A program made the position numbers and the translations under genes. Under the pieces are notes generated by a model that saw only the letters and a list, made by a program, of their open reading frames with translations, had not been told where the DNA came from and did not search any database. DNA of 52,514 nucleotides from Brevinematales bacterium (GTDB taxonomy: Bacteria; Spirochaetota; Brevinematia; Brevinematales; GWF1-51-8), in NCBI GenBank assembly GCA_020059465.1, contig JAGVBZ010000033.1, positions 1 through 52,514 on the forward strand, read 5' to 3'. Positions 40,516-49,456 of this stretch are shown in pieces (positions within the stretch are counted from its first letter, which is position 1; every line of letters begins with the position of its first letter).

Positions 40516-43155
40516 TTACTTCAGCGCGGTAAGATTGCTTTTCAGCTTCACCAGTTCCGTCTCCAGATACGCGAGTTTATCGCGTTCCTTCGCTACAATA
40601 TCCGCCGGCGCCTGAGCGACAAACTTTTCGTTAGACAGTTTGGCCTTCGTGCCCTTGATAGAACCCTCAGTGCGCTCGATTTCCTTCGTGAGCTTTTCGC
40701 GCTCCTTTTCGACATCGATCAGACCCTCGAGCGAGATGAAAAGCTGGAATCCCGGCCCGATTCCCGCGACCTCGTTGTCGGCCTTATTATAGTCCGAAAC
40801 AATCTCGGCGGACGACGCTTTCGGCAGACGGAGGATCAGTTCACGGTTGTTATCGATACGCGGCGCATAAGACGGGTCGTCGGGCTGAATCTTCACAGCG
40901 ACCTGCGCCTGCGGGGGTATTCCCTTCTCGCCGCGGATATTACGGATCGTGTAGATCACCTGCATCACCCAATCGATATCCGATTCCTCGCGTTCGAATA
41001 CGAGTTTCTCGTTGTAAACAGGATACTCGGCGGTCATGATCGACTTTTCCGCGCCGGGCAATACCTGATAGATTTTTTCAGTGATAAACGGCATGACCGG
41101 ATGAAGGAGCTTGAGCGCGCCTTCGAGAATATGGAGAAGCACGGAAACCTTACCGGTTTTTTCCGCGTCGGTACCGTTGTAAATCTTTATCTTCGACGCC
41201 TCGATATACCAGTCGCAGAACGCGCTCCAGATGAAGTCATAGAGCGACGATGTAGCGTCGTTGAACGCGAACCCCTCGATCTCGGCGCGCACCTTCGCGA
41301 CTGTCTTATAATAACGGGTGAGTATCCATTTATCGATATCGTCGAACTCTATTTTAGACATATTTGCGGGTTTGACATTTTCCGCGTTGTGGAGGATAAA
41401 TTTCGCCGCGTTCCATATCTTATTCGCGAAATTGCGCCCAAGCTCGCATTTTTCATTGCTGTAAAGGATATCGTTGCCGAGCGGAGCGAGACGGATGATC
41501 GTATAACGGAGGGCGTCGGCGCCGAATTCCGCGATCACATCGAGCGGGTCCGGCGAGTTGCCGAGCGACTTGCTCATTTTCCGCCCCAGATCGTCGCGTA
41601 CCAGTCCGGTGAAATAGACCTTATCGAACGGGATTTTACCGAGGAATTCCATCCCCGCGATTATCATACGCGCCACCCAGAAGAAAATGATATCCGGCGC
41701 GGTCACAAGGGTATTGGTCGGATAGTAAAATTCCAAATCAGAATCGGTCTCCGGCCAACTGTGTACCGCGAACGGCCACAGCCACGAAGACGCCCATGTA
41801 TCGAGGACATCGTCGTCCTGCCGCATCTTCGCCGAGCCGCATTTTTCGCACTTTTTCGGCGCGGTTTCGTATGCGTCGTAGAATCCGCATTCCTGGCAGT
41901 AATAGACGGGAATCCGGTGACCCCACCAAAGCTGGCGGGAGATACACCAATCGCGGATATTCTCGAGCCAATGGAAATAGGTCTTGACCCATCGTTCGGG
42001 GTAGAGCCGGATGGAACCGTCCTTGACCTTATCGACCGCGGGCTTTATCAGATCCTCCATCCGCATGTACCACTGCTCGGATAATAAGGGTTCGATAGGC
42101 ACATGCCCGCGTTCGCTGTACCCCACGTTATTCGTATAATCCTCGGTCTTGACGAGGAGCTTGAGTTCCATGAGTTTCTGTACAACCGCTTCGCGGGCCT
42201 CGTAACGGTCGATATCGCGGAACTCCTCCGGGACACGCTCGTTCAGGGTGGCGTCGATATTCATGATATTGATGATCTCGAGGTCGTGTTTCTTTGCAAG
42301 TTCGTAGTCGTTGGGATCGTGCGCAGGGGTCACCTTCAGCGCGCCAGTCCCGAAGTCCGTATCGACATACTCGTCGCCGATAACCGGGATTTCCCGCCCG
42401 ACAATCGGGAGGATGACTGTCTTGCCGATCAGGTGCTGATAACGTTTATCCTTGGGATTGACAGCGACAGCGGTATCGCCGAGGAGAGTCTCCGGGCGCG
42501 TCGTCGCGATCGTGATCTTTTCGTCGGAGTCCTTGACGGGATACAGGATATACCACAAGCTGCCCTTGATTTCCTGGTAATAGACCTCCTCCTCGGAGAT
42601 CGCTGATTTGGAAACCGGGCACCAGTTCACGAGGCGGTAGCCTTTATAGATATAACCCTTTTTATAGAGGTCGACGAACGCGTGAATGACGGACTTATAA
42701 TACCCGTCGTCCATAGTAAAACGCTCGCGTTCCCAGTCGCAGGACGCGCCGAGCCGTTTGAGCTGGCTGATGATAATTCCGCCGTATTTGTCCTTCCAGT
42801 CGCGGGCGTACTCGAGGAATTTATCGCGCCCGATCGCATCCTTGGAGATACCGCTCTCGGCGAGCCATTTCACGACCTTCGCCTCGGTCGCGATAGACGC
42901 GTGGTCGGTGCCGGGTATCCAGCACGCCTCGTACCCGTTCATCCGGTGGTAACGGATCAGGATATCCTGAATCGTATTGTTCAGGATATGCCCCATATGC
43001 AGCATCCCGGTCACGTTCGGGGGCGGGATCACGATAGTGTAAGGTTTCTTAGCGGGATTCGCCTCGCTATGGAAATACCCCTCGTCCGTCCAAAAACGGT
43101 ACAGGGATTCCTCGAATTCTTTAGGATTATAACTCTGGGGCAGACCCTCGCTCAT
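40516..43155 (-). CDS. valS: Valine--tRNA ligase
   Basis: 879 aa from the ATG at 43155, which has AAAGGAG six bases upstream; a GTG directly before it is less likely. Class I synthetase: HIGH region PPPNVTGMLHMGHILN (about 46-61), the editing (CP1) domain with TTRPETLLGDTAVAVNP and GTGALKVTPAHDPNDYE, a zinc-binding-like knuckle (YCQECGFYD ... CEKCGSAKM), GRKMSKSLGNSPDPLDV with the KMSKS loop, an anticodon-binding helical domain, and the C-terminal coiled coil of ValRS (EKEREKLTKEIERTEGSIKG). All parts are intact and the length is normal. It stands alone between the tandem repeat and ridA. Confidence 0.97.
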   Translation of the reverse strand: MSEGLPQSYNPKEFEESLYRFWTDEGYFHSEANPAKKPYTIVIPPPNVTGMLHMGHILNNTIQDILIRYHRMNGYEACWIPGTDHASIATEAKVVKWLAESGISKDAIGRDKFLEYARDWKDKYGGIIISQLKRLGASCDWERERFTMDDGYYKSVIHAFVDLYKKGYIYKGYRLVNWCPVSKSAISEEEVYYQEIKGSLWYILYPVKDSDEKITIATTRPETLLGDTAVAVNPKDKRYQHLIGKTVILPIVGREIPVIGDEYVDTDFGTGALKVTPAHDPNDYELAKKHDLEIINIMNIDATLNERVPEEFRDIDRYEAREAVVQKLMELKLLVKTEDYTNNVGYSERGHVPIEPLLSEQWYMRMEDLIKPAVDKVKDGSIRLYPERWVKTYFHWLENIRDWCISRQLWWGHRIPVYYCQECGFYDAYETAPKKCEKCGSAKMRQDDDVLDTWASSWLWPFAVHSWPETDSDLEFYYPTNTLVTAPDIIFFWVARMIIAGMEFLGKIPFDKVYFTGLVRDDLGRKMSKSLGNSPDPLDVIAEFGADALRYTIIRLAPLGNDILYSNEKCELGRNFANKIWNAAKFILHNAENVKPANMSKIEFDDIDKWILTRYYKTVAKVRAEIEGFAFNDATSSLYDFIWSAFCDWYIEASKIKIYNGTDAEKTGKVSVLLHILEGALKLLHPVMPFITEKIYQVLPGAEKSIMTAEYPVYNEKLVFEREESDIDWVMQVIYTIRNIRGEKGIPPQAQVAVKIQPDDPSYAPRIDNNRELILRLPKASSAEIVSDYNKADNEVAGIGPGFQLFISLEGLIDVEKEREKLTKEIERTEGSIKGTKAKLSNEKFVAQAPADIVAKERDKLAYLETELVKLKSNLTALK

Positions 43156-43227
43156 CACCGGCTCCTTTGGGTAACTTATTGGCGCATATAGATTTTACTT
43201 TAAAACTGGCCGTCTGTCAATAATCGG

Positions 43228-43253
43228 TACTGCGCAGAAGTAATCCCGATATT
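43228..43253 (-). repeat. GGGATTAGC-type dispersed element, divergent copy
   Basis: Read on the minus strand: AATATCGGGATTACTTCTGC then GCAGTA. It shares ATCGGGATTA and GCGCAG with the other copies. It lies in the gap between valS and ridA. Confidence 0.45.
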
Positions 43254-43314
43254 AAGGTGAAAACATGCAAAAGTATTTAGCCTGTGATGAAGGGGTTGGG
43301 CGAAAAACGCCTGA

Positions 43315-43707
43315 TTAGCGCCCGATATACGCGACGCAGGCGATCTCGACCAGCGCGTCCTTAGGGATACGCGCGACCTGAAGGGTCGTACGCGCGGGTT
43401 TTACCGACTGTCGGAAGTACCGCATATAAACCTCGTTCATCTTCGCGAAATCCTCGAGGTCCTTCAGGAATACCTCGGACTTGACGACGTTATCGTAGGA
43501 AAGCCCGCGTATCTGGAGTATCGCTCCGATGTTCTTCAGCACCTGCTCGGTCTGCGCCGCGGCGTCGCCCGAAACCATTTCGCCCGTCGGGGTGAGGGGT
43601 ATCTGCCCGGAGAGGAAGAGGAAATCTCCCGCCTCGATCGCCTGTGAGTACGGCCCGACAGCTTTAGGCGCGCCGGGGGATTCGATTCTTTTAATCTCGT
43701 TACTCAT
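43315..43707 (-). CDS. ridA: RidA family enamine/imine deaminase
   Basis: 130 aa, normal length. RidA proteins hydrolyse reactive 2-aminoacrylate and similar enamines made by PLP enzymes. Seen: [20 protein letters not shown] (14-33), [42 protein letters not shown], the catalytic Arg in [13 protein letters not shown] and the C-terminal [10 protein letters not shown]. The strict signature PARTxxxV is present. The subfamily (RidA versus Rid1-7) is not certain from reading. It is transcribed alone; a weak GGCG-TTTTT-CGCC hairpin follows the stop. Confidence 0.92.
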   Translation of the reverse strand: MSNEIKRIESPGAPKAVGPYSQAIEAGDFLFLSGQIPLTPTGEMVSGDAAAQTEQVLKNIGAILQIRGLSYDNVVKSEVFLKDLEDFAKMNEVYMRYFRQSVKPARTTLQVARIPKDALVEIACVAYIGR

Positions 43708-44045
43708 ATTTCATCCTTTATGTTTAGTGAGTTATTATAGCAGAAAAACGGAAAAATGGGAAACGAAGGTATGAAAGCGGGGATAAAATATTTTAATAAA
43801 AACAGGACGGGTACTTCGATATAGTTCAGGAAACAGTAATATAAGAAGTTTGTCAAAAAATTTATATACCTTATACTTTAGTTTTCCGGGAGTAATCCAA
43901 TATCGAATAAGTATGGTACAATATAGCTTCCATCTCTACAGCTCAGTGGTATATCACTTTGGTGGGTATCTGTGTTTTAAGGGGGTGGTGCGCCCCGATA
44001 CCTACGCGAATCATATTTTTAATTGCCGGAAATTCACCTTCATAG
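43708..44045. other. Gap before the ABC operon with a structured, possibly transcribed element
   Basis: No gene is supported. At 43850-43877 there is a possible promoter (TTGTCA, 16 bases, TATACT). Downstream, GTGGGTATC (43962-43970) can pair with GATACCTAC (43997-44005) over nine pairs including one G-U, enclosing GGGG (43982-43985) and CCCC (43993-43996). A tRNA D-arm-like string (CAGCTCAGTGGTATATCAC) lies just before. This could be the leader RNA of the ABC operon if transcription starts at the upstream promoter. Confidence 0.4.
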
Positions 44046-44073
44046 TTGACAATTCTTTTTTTTGTTTTATCAT
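44046..44073 (+). promoter_or_regulatory. Promoter of the ABC importer operon
   Basis: TTGACA (44046-44051), 16-base spacer, TATCAT (44068-44073), 28 bases before the ATG, with GAGGAG as ribosome site. Confidence 0.65.
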
Positions 44074-44101
44074 AACGTATCTCAATCGAGGAGTGTAGGG
44101 T

Positions 44102-45367
44102 ATGAAAAAGATATTAGCGTTGGTTTTCATGTCGTTTTTATTCATAAGCTGCGGAGGCGCTCCGAAGCTCACGTTTATGGTCGGAGGCGCTCCCAATGAG
44201 GTGGAGTACTGGAAAAAGGTGATCGCGCAGTTTAAAGAAAAAACCGGTATCGAGGTCACTCTCCTCGAACAGGCGAGTAAAACCGAACAGCGTCTCCAGA
44301 GTATTCAGGTCGCACTGCGCGGCGCACAGCCCGATCCCGACGTGATGCTCCTCGATGTGGGCTGGATCGGACAGATAGCGTCTGCCGGATGGCTTGAACC
44401 CCTCGGCGAATACGGGATAGACCCTTCTCCGTTCTACGGCGGCATTATTTCTCTCGCGGATACGGTCGACGGTAAGTTTATCGCGCTGCCGGTTTATGTA
44501 GACGGCGGATTGCTGTACTACCGTTCCGATCTGTTGACTAAGTACGGGTATAAGAAACCTCCCGCCACATGGCAGGAATTGGTCGATATCGCGACAAAGG
44601 TTCAGGCTGGCGAACGCGCCTCAGGAAATTCCAATTTTGTCGGATTTCTTTGGCAGGGAGATAAGTACGAAGGGCTGATCTGCAACGCTCTCGAGTATTT
44701 TGTTTCCGCGGGAGGTAATTTCCTCGACCCGCAAGGCAAGCCTATCGTCAATTCGGTCAGCAACGTCAAGGCACTCCAATTAATGGCAGACCTGATTCAT
44801 AAGTATAAGGTATCGCCGGAAAGCGTGTATACCGAGATGAACGAGGAAGGGGTACGCGAGTACTTCCAGGCGGGTAACGCCATGTTCGAACGGAACTGGC
44901 CGTACGCATGGGGCAAGCACAGCGCGGACGATTCACCTGTGAAGGGTAAAGTCGGCATCGCGCCGCTGCCCGGTTTTGTCGCCGGTAAAGGCGCTTCCAC
45001 CCTCGGCGGTTGGCATATCGCGGTATCTAAGTATTCCGATATGAAGAAGGAAGCGGCGCAATTCGTGCAGTTTGTGACGTCGTTCGAGGTGCAGAAAAAT
45101 CTTGCGATGGAACTCGGATGGAACCCCGGCCGTGTCGATGTCTATAAGGACGCCGACGTGATCGCGAAGAACCCGAACCTTCCTATTCTCCGCGAGGTGT
45201 TTATCAACGCCGTACCGCGCCCGAGTCTGCCTTATTATACGATTATTTCCGATATCCTGCAGGCTGAGATCAACGAGGCGATTTCCGGTAAGAAAGACAC
45301 AAAGGCCGCGCTTGACGCCGCGCAGGAAAAAATTATAAAGGTCATTGAGGAATATGGGGCTAAATAA
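44102..45367 (+). CDS. ABC importer substrate-binding lipoprotein (carbohydrate type, family 1)
   Basis: 421 aa lipoprotein; signal MKKILALVFMSFLFISC with Cys17 as the lipid site. The mature protein is a family-1 extracellular solute-binding protein: TFMVGGAPNEVEYWKKVIAQ, KEKTGIEVTLLEQ, PDVMLLDVGWIGQIASAGWL, LPVYVDGGLLYYRSDLLTKYGY, PPATWQELVDIATKV, and AMFERNWPYAWG. These are the usual marks of maltose/trehalose/glycerol-phosphate-type binders. The exact sugar cannot be read. It is the first of five genes; its 3' end overlaps the first permease gene by 14 bases. Confidence 0.95.
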   Translation: MKKILALVFMSFLFISCGGAPKLTFMVGGAPNEVEYWKKVIAQFKEKTGIEVTLLEQASKTEQRLQSIQVALRGAQPDPDVMLLDVGWIGQIASAGWLEPLGEYGIDPSPFYGGIISLADTVDGKFIALPVYVDGGLLYYRSDLLTKYGYKKPPATWQELVDIATKVQAGERASGNSNFVGFLWQGDKYEGLICNALEYFVSAGGNFLDPQGKPIVNSVSNVKALQLMADLIHKYKVSPESVYTEMNEEGVREYFQAGNAMFERNWPYAWGKHSADDSPVKGKVGIAPLPGFVAGKGASTLGGWHIAVSKYSDMKKEAAQFVQFVTSFEVQKNLAMELGWNPGRVDVYKDADVIAKNPNLPILREVFINAVPRPSLPYYTIISDILQAEINEAISGKKDTKAALDAAQEKIIKVIEEYGAK

Positions 45368-46262
45368 ACTATTCAGCCAATACGATAGCCGGGAAGTCAG
45401 GAACGCTTACCTGTTCCTGCTTCCCGTATTACTTGTCATTGTTCTATTTATACTGTTCCCGGTACTCGGCACCATCTATAACAGCTTCTTCAAGGTGCTC
45501 GATATCGCCGGAGGGCAGTCCACATTCGTAGGGTTCGGCAACTTCGGGCAGTTCCTGTTCGATCCGATGTACGCCCCGCGTTTCTGGGACTCGGTAAAAT
45601 TCACCATGATGTTCACGTTCACGACAGTGTTGATCGAATCGGTTATCGGCCTCATGTTCGCGCTTATCCTGAACGAGAGTTTCAAGGGACGCGGTATCTT
45701 GCGTACGGTGATCCTGATTCCATGGGCGATCCCCACAGTGGTATCGGCGGTCATGTGGAAGCAGATCTACAACTCGTCTTTCGGGTTCATCAAGTGGCTC
45801 ATGGTGACATTCGGCGCAAACCCGTCGGTAATCACCCTTGGGGATTTCCAGTCCGCGTTCTGGGCGCTGGTGGTCGCCGAGATATGGAAAACGACGCCGT
45901 TCGTAGTCATCATCCTGCTTGCGGGTCTCCAAGCGATACCGAACGATCTTTATAAACAGGCGCAGATCGACGGGGCGAAGATGTTCAAACAGTTCATGAA
46001 GATCACCCTGCCCCTGATTATGCCCGTCCTGACTATCGCGCTGATATTCCGCACAATCGACTGTATACGGGTATTCGATATTATTTACGTACTGACAAGC
46101 GGGAAATGGGGCACGGAAACCCTGTCATACCTCGGCTTTATAAATTATACGGTCGATCTCGGAAAAGGCTCGACAGTCTCAGTGCTGACGTTTATTCTAT
46201 CGTTCCTTATTACCCTGCTGTATATAAAATTCGGTAAGTTCGGGAAATCGATCAAGGCGTGA
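45354..46262 (+). CDS. ABC importer permease (MalF type)
   Basis: 302 aa from the ATG at 45354; a TTG three codons earlier is possible. Six membrane helices, starting NAYLFLLPVLLVIVLFILFP. The cytoplasmic loop that contacts the ATPase carries the EAA motif: LYKQAQIDGAKMFKQFMKIT followed by LPLIMP. A periplasmic loop near FKVLDIAGGQSTFVGFGNFG is typical of MalF/UgpA-like permeases. The start lies inside the end of the binding-protein gene, so translation is coupled. Confidence 0.94.
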   Translation: MGLNKLFSQYDSREVRNAYLFLLPVLLVIVLFILFPVLGTIYNSFFKVLDIAGGQSTFVGFGNFGQFLFDPMYAPRFWDSVKFTMMFTFTTVLIESVIGLMFALILNESFKGRGILRTVILIPWAIPTVVSAVMWKQIYNSSFGFIKWLMVTFGANPSVITLGDFQSAFWALVVAEIWKTTPFVVIILLAGLQAIPNDLYKQAQIDGAKMFKQFMKITLPLIMPVLTIALIFRTIDCIRVFDIIYVLTSGKWGTETLSYLGFINYTVDLGKGSTVSVLTFILSFLITLLYIKFGKFGKSIKA

Positions 46263-46273
46263 CGGGGGGAAAA

Positions 46274-47095
46274 ATGCGGGAAGAAATACTAAAAAAAATA
46301 CTGATATATGCCGGAGGGATATTCCTTTTGGCGTTCGCGATCAGTCCGTTCCTGTGGATGATGGCGGTTTCGTTCTCGACCACGCACCGTTTTTTAGTCG
46401 AGGGCGGGTTCGCGTTTACATGGGAGAACTATATCGGTATTTTTACGCAGAGCCAGTTCATGTCGTACTTCGGGAACAGCCTGATTGTCGCGATAGCCGT
46501 ATCGCTGGTGGTGTCGCTGTTCGCAAGTTTCGCGGGGTACGCCGTTTCGCGCATGCGTTTTCCAGGGCGTATTGCGATACCCTTGTTCGTACTTGCGATG
46601 TCGATGTTCCCGCAGATCAGCATCGTCGGATATCTTGCCGACATTTTCGGAAAAATGCGTTTAATCAACACCCATTTCGCGCTGATACTCCCGTATATAT
46701 CGTGGACAGTCCCTCTCGCGTTATGGATAAATATGAGTTATTTCAGCCAGATACCGCTTGAGCTCGATAAGGCCGCGCTGGTGGACGGTGCGAGCCGCAC
46801 GAAGACGCTCGTGAGGGTGATCCTGCCGATCGCGCTTCCCGGAATATTCTCGTCGTTCCTGCTGGTGTTTATCGCGTGTTTCAACGAGTTTCTGTTCGCT
46901 GTCATGCTGACATCTTCGCCGGTTGCGCAGACTATTCCGGTCGGGATAGCGTCGTTCTCCGGCCTCTACGGCGAGACGTCGTGGGGGATGGTGATGGCCG
47001 CGTCGTTTATCGCGTCGCTGCCGCTCATTATACTGACCCTGATATTCCAGAGGTATATCGTGCAGGGCCTCGCGGCGGGATCGGTAAAAGGTTAA
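46274..47095 (+). CDS. ABC importer permease (MalG type)
   Basis: 273 aa from the ATG at 46274, with GGGGGGA as ribosome site; a GTG at 46259 that overlaps the previous stop is the alternative. Six membrane helices, first one IYAGGIFLLAFAISPFLWMM. The family marks are the early periplasmic stretch (SFSTTHRF ... WENYIGIF) and the EAA loop LELDKAALVDGASRTKTLVR followed by VILPIALPG. It pairs with the MalF-type permease to make the channel. Confidence 0.94.
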   Translation: MREEILKKILIYAGGIFLLAFAISPFLWMMAVSFSTTHRFLVEGGFAFTWENYIGIFTQSQFMSYFGNSLIVAIAVSLVVSLFASFAGYAVSRMRFPGRIAIPLFVLAMSMFPQISIVGYLADIFGKMRLINTHFALILPYISWTVPLALWINMSYFSQIPLELDKAALVDGASRTKTLVRVILPIALPGIFSSFLLVFIACFNEFLFAVMLTSSPVAQTIPVGIASFSGLYGETSWGMVMAASFIASLPLIILTLIFQRYIVQGLAAGSVKG

Positions 47096-47116
47096 TAAAT
47101 AAGTAAGGGGTTTGGA

Positions 47117-47947
47117 ATGAGGAATTTTGTGATTAATTTGGCCGTACTTGCCGTGTTAGTTTCATGCGGGCAGAGCGGCCCGAAGGTGATGGACAAGGAC
47201 ACGGTGGTGCAGGGTTTTACGCTGATGGGCGGAACGACGGCGGACTTTTATAAAGACGGCAAACTGAAGTCCGGAACACTCGGCGCGGAAACAAACGTGC
47301 GCGGGGTGACTCTAAAAAAGGGCGATATTGTCGAGATAACCGAAGCGGGTAAACTCAGCTATGTTCTTTTATCGAACGCGAATAAAGTATACTGGTTCAA
47401 TATTCCGGCGGGCGGGCTTCTGAACTTTGACGATAAGGGCAAGGTCAACGGGATAAAGGCGAACGTACCGTTAGAGGTCGCTTCCAATCTGATCGTCCCG
47501 GCGGGTACATTGATCAGTATCACGAACTATAAAAAGATAGTGAAAGAATACGATAAAGAGAAGGAAATTCCGGCGACGATGGCGGACTATCTGATTCTGC
47601 CGGAGGATACGGAACTTAAGGGGCTGGTCTATAAGGCAGGCACGAAAGTTCTGCTGAGCGAAAGCGGGCGTCCTTACGAGGGGATCATCGCGAAGGCCAC
47701 CGACCTGTACAACTGCAAGATACCGGCGGGAAGTCTTGTGAATATCGACGGGCCCGGCAACGGGATAATCATCATCGCCGCGCCGGCTGAACTGCGCGGG
47801 GCGACGTTCGCGGCGGGCACCGAGTTCGCGTTCACACTGTTCGCGAAAGTGCGTTATGTCCGTGTTACCAACGACGCGATGCTCCTGAGCGGAAAGCTGC
47901 AGGACGATATCAGTATCCTGTATTTCAGCAATAAAATAGTTCAATAA
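47117..47947 (+). CDS. Repeat lipoprotein inside the ABC importer operon
   Basis: 276 aa with ribosome site AAGGGG and a lipoprotein signal (LAVLAVLVSC, lipobox LVSC). The mature part is built of four to six related units with a G-x5-GT...GK pattern: VQGFTLMGGTTADFYKDGKL, VRGVTLKKGDIVEITEAGKL, LKGLVYKAGTKVLLSESGRP and LRGATFAAGTEFAFTLFAKV, plus two shorter units beginning NIPAGGLLNFDDKGKV and KIPAGSLVNIDGPG. It resembles YwqK/MORN-like or beta-solenoid proteins. Such a gene is not part of a standard sugar ABC importer. Its place between the second permease and the ATPase suggests a role tied to uptake, for example binding polysaccharide at the cell surface; this is inference. Confidence 0.8.
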   Translation: MRNFVINLAVLAVLVSCGQSGPKVMDKDTVVQGFTLMGGTTADFYKDGKLKSGTLGAETNVRGVTLKKGDIVEITEAGKLSYVLLSNANKVYWFNIPAGGLLNFDDKGKVNGIKANVPLEVASNLIVPAGTLISITNYKKIVKEYDKEKEIPATMADYLILPEDTELKGLVYKAGTKVLLSESGRPYEGIIAKATDLYNCKIPAGSLVNIDGPGNGIIIIAAPAELRGATFAAGTEFAFTLFAKVRYVRVTNDAMLLSGKLQDDISILYFSNKIVQ

Positions 47948-47977
47948 ATAAGCATGTAACCGGAAAAGAGAGGGCAT

Positions 47978-49096
47978 ATGGAAACGACAAGCATCCATCT
48001 CGACGATCTTGAAAAAAGCTGGGTAACCCTACGTGGTAAGGTAACCGCGCTTGAGAAAATAGACCTGACGGTCAATAAAGGCGAATTTTTCGTACTGCTC
48101 GGCCCGTCGGGATGCGGGAAAAGCACATTACTCAACCTGATAGCGGGCCTCGAGAAACCGTCGCGCGGAAAGATCAGCTTCGGCGACCGTACGGTGGCGT
48201 GCCCCGACGAGCGGATCATGCTCGCCCCGTTCGAACGCGATATCGCGATGGTGTTCCAGAGCTACGCCCTTTATCCGCATATGACCATAGAAGAGAACCT
48301 GACGTTCCCGCTCACGAACCGCAAGCCGAAGCCGTCGAAGGACGAAATGCGGAAGCTCGCGGCGGACGCGGCGAAACTTTTACAGATCGATAAACTTCTC
48401 GACCGGAAGCCCGCGGAACTCTCCGGCGGACAGCGTCAGCGTGTCGCGATCGGCCGCGCGATCGTGCGCAACCCGAAAATATTCCTGATGGACGAGCCGT
48501 TATCGAACCTCGACGCACAGCTTCGTATGGATATGCGCGCGCAGCTCAAGGCGCTCCAGCAGAAGCTCGGTGTGACCACGATCTATGTCACCCACGACCA
48601 GCTCGAGGCGATGACCCTCGGCGACCGTATCGCCATCCTCAACGGCGGATATATCCAGCAGCTCGGCAATCCGATGGACGTGTTCGCGCGCCCGGTAAAC
48701 GTGTTTGTCGCGCGTTTCATCGGCTCCCCGTCGATGAACATGTTCACGGGCGAGCTCCGCAGCGAGAACGGGCAGGATATCCTGCACTCTCCTGCGATCA
48801 CGATAAAACTCCCCGGCGTACTCGCGTCCAAACTCAAGGCGCGCGGCGGGGCGAAGTTCACTATCGGCGTGCGTCCCGAGCATTTTACGATCCTCCCGGC
48901 CGGACAGGGCAACCTCGACGTGAAGATCGAAGTGATCGAGCATATCGGAGTTGAAAGTCTCCTGTACGTCTTCCTCCCTAACGGCACGCAGATAGTCGTC
49001 AAGACGACCGACTCCCTGCAGAGCCGCGACGTCGCATTAGGGCTTGTGCCGGAAAATACTCACTTATTTGATGAAAAAGAGAATCGGATCGATTAA
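47978..49096 (+). CDS. ABC importer ATPase (MalK/UgpC/MsmX type)
   Basis: 372 aa. Seen: Walker A GPSGCGKST (42-50), Q-loop MVFQSYALYPHMT (91-103), signature LSGGQRQRVAIGRA (148-161), Walker B IFLMDEPLSNLDA (168-180) and the switch His206 in YVTHDQLEA. The C-terminal 130 residues form the OB-fold regulatory domain of MalK-like ATPases (PSMNMFTGEL, IGVRPEHFTI, EVIEHIGVESLLYV). It is the last gene of the operon and energises the two permeases. The ribosome site is AGAGAGGG. Confidence 0.96.
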   Translation: METTSIHLDDLEKSWVTLRGKVTALEKIDLTVNKGEFFVLLGPSGCGKSTLLNLIAGLEKPSRGKISFGDRTVACPDERIMLAPFERDIAMVFQSYALYPHMTIEENLTFPLTNRKPKPSKDEMRKLAADAAKLLQIDKLLDRKPAELSGGQRQRVAIGRAIVRNPKIFLMDEPLSNLDAQLRMDMRAQLKALQQKLGVTTIYVTHDQLEAMTLGDRIAILNGGYIQQLGNPMDVFARPVNVFVARFIGSPSMNMFTGELRSENGQDILHSPAITIKLPGVLASKLKARGGAKFTIGVRPEHFTILPAGQGNLDVKIEVIEHIGVESLLYVFLPNGTQIVVKTTDSLQSRDVALGLVPENTHLFDEKENRID

Positions 49097-49121
49097 CCGC
49101 TGCGCGGGCTAATCCCGATTT
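49097..49121 (-). repeat. GGGATTAGC dispersed element after the ABC operon
   Basis: Read on the minus strand: AAATCGGGATTAGCCCGCGC then AGCGG. A weak partner arm (ATCGG at 49139 and GCCC at 49149) would fold the plus-strand copy into a hairpin just after the ATPase stop, perhaps ending transcription. Confidence 0.55.
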
Positions 49122-49402
49122 CGATGTGAATACCTGTATCGGTATAGCGCCCGTGTTGCGGGCAGGATTTGACCCTTGTCATCTCGACTACGCCTCCCGT
49201 ATACGCGAAAGACAGGCACGATGACCGCACCTCGGCTTCGCTCGGTATCCGGGCATTTAGGGATAAAAGGGATACTTATTCGACGGTTTATCCCACTTTT
49301 TTGTGTCATTTTACACTTTTTACTTTTCATTCCTATTATATAGCCAATCGTGGAGGTGGATTTTTTACGGAAAATAGCGTTCCGAAATAATAAATTATAT
49401 AC
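49122..49402. other. Intergenic stretch with repeat remnants
   Basis: No gene is supported between 49097 and 49456. A worn GTCATC...GATGAC palindromic copy lies at 49179-49225, a CTCGGCTTCGCTCGG box at 49231-49245, and a pyrimidine-rich ACACTTTTTACTTTTCATTC stretch at 49313-49332. From 49340 the DNA becomes AT-rich. Confidence 0.5.
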
Positions 49403-49430
49403 TTGACATGAGTTACTTTTCAATTATACT
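49403..49430 (+). promoter_or_regulatory. Promoter of the AT-rich membrane-protein gene
   Basis: TTGACA (49403-49408), 16-base spacer, TATACT (49425-49430), 26 bases before the TTG start, with GAAGGG between. Confidence 0.6.
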
Positions 49431-49456
49431 TAAGAATTGAAAAGAAGGGTATAGAT

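Noticed and set aside
41101-42084. 327-codon open frame on the plus strand inside valS
   Set aside because: Antisense shadow of an intact synthetase; no ribosome site or recognisable domain.
43936-44010. tRNA-like sequence (CAGCTCAGTGGTATATCAC)
   Set aside because: The D-arm-like string lacks a pairing partner, and no acceptor stem, anticodon arm or TTCGAAT loop can be placed at tRNA distances.
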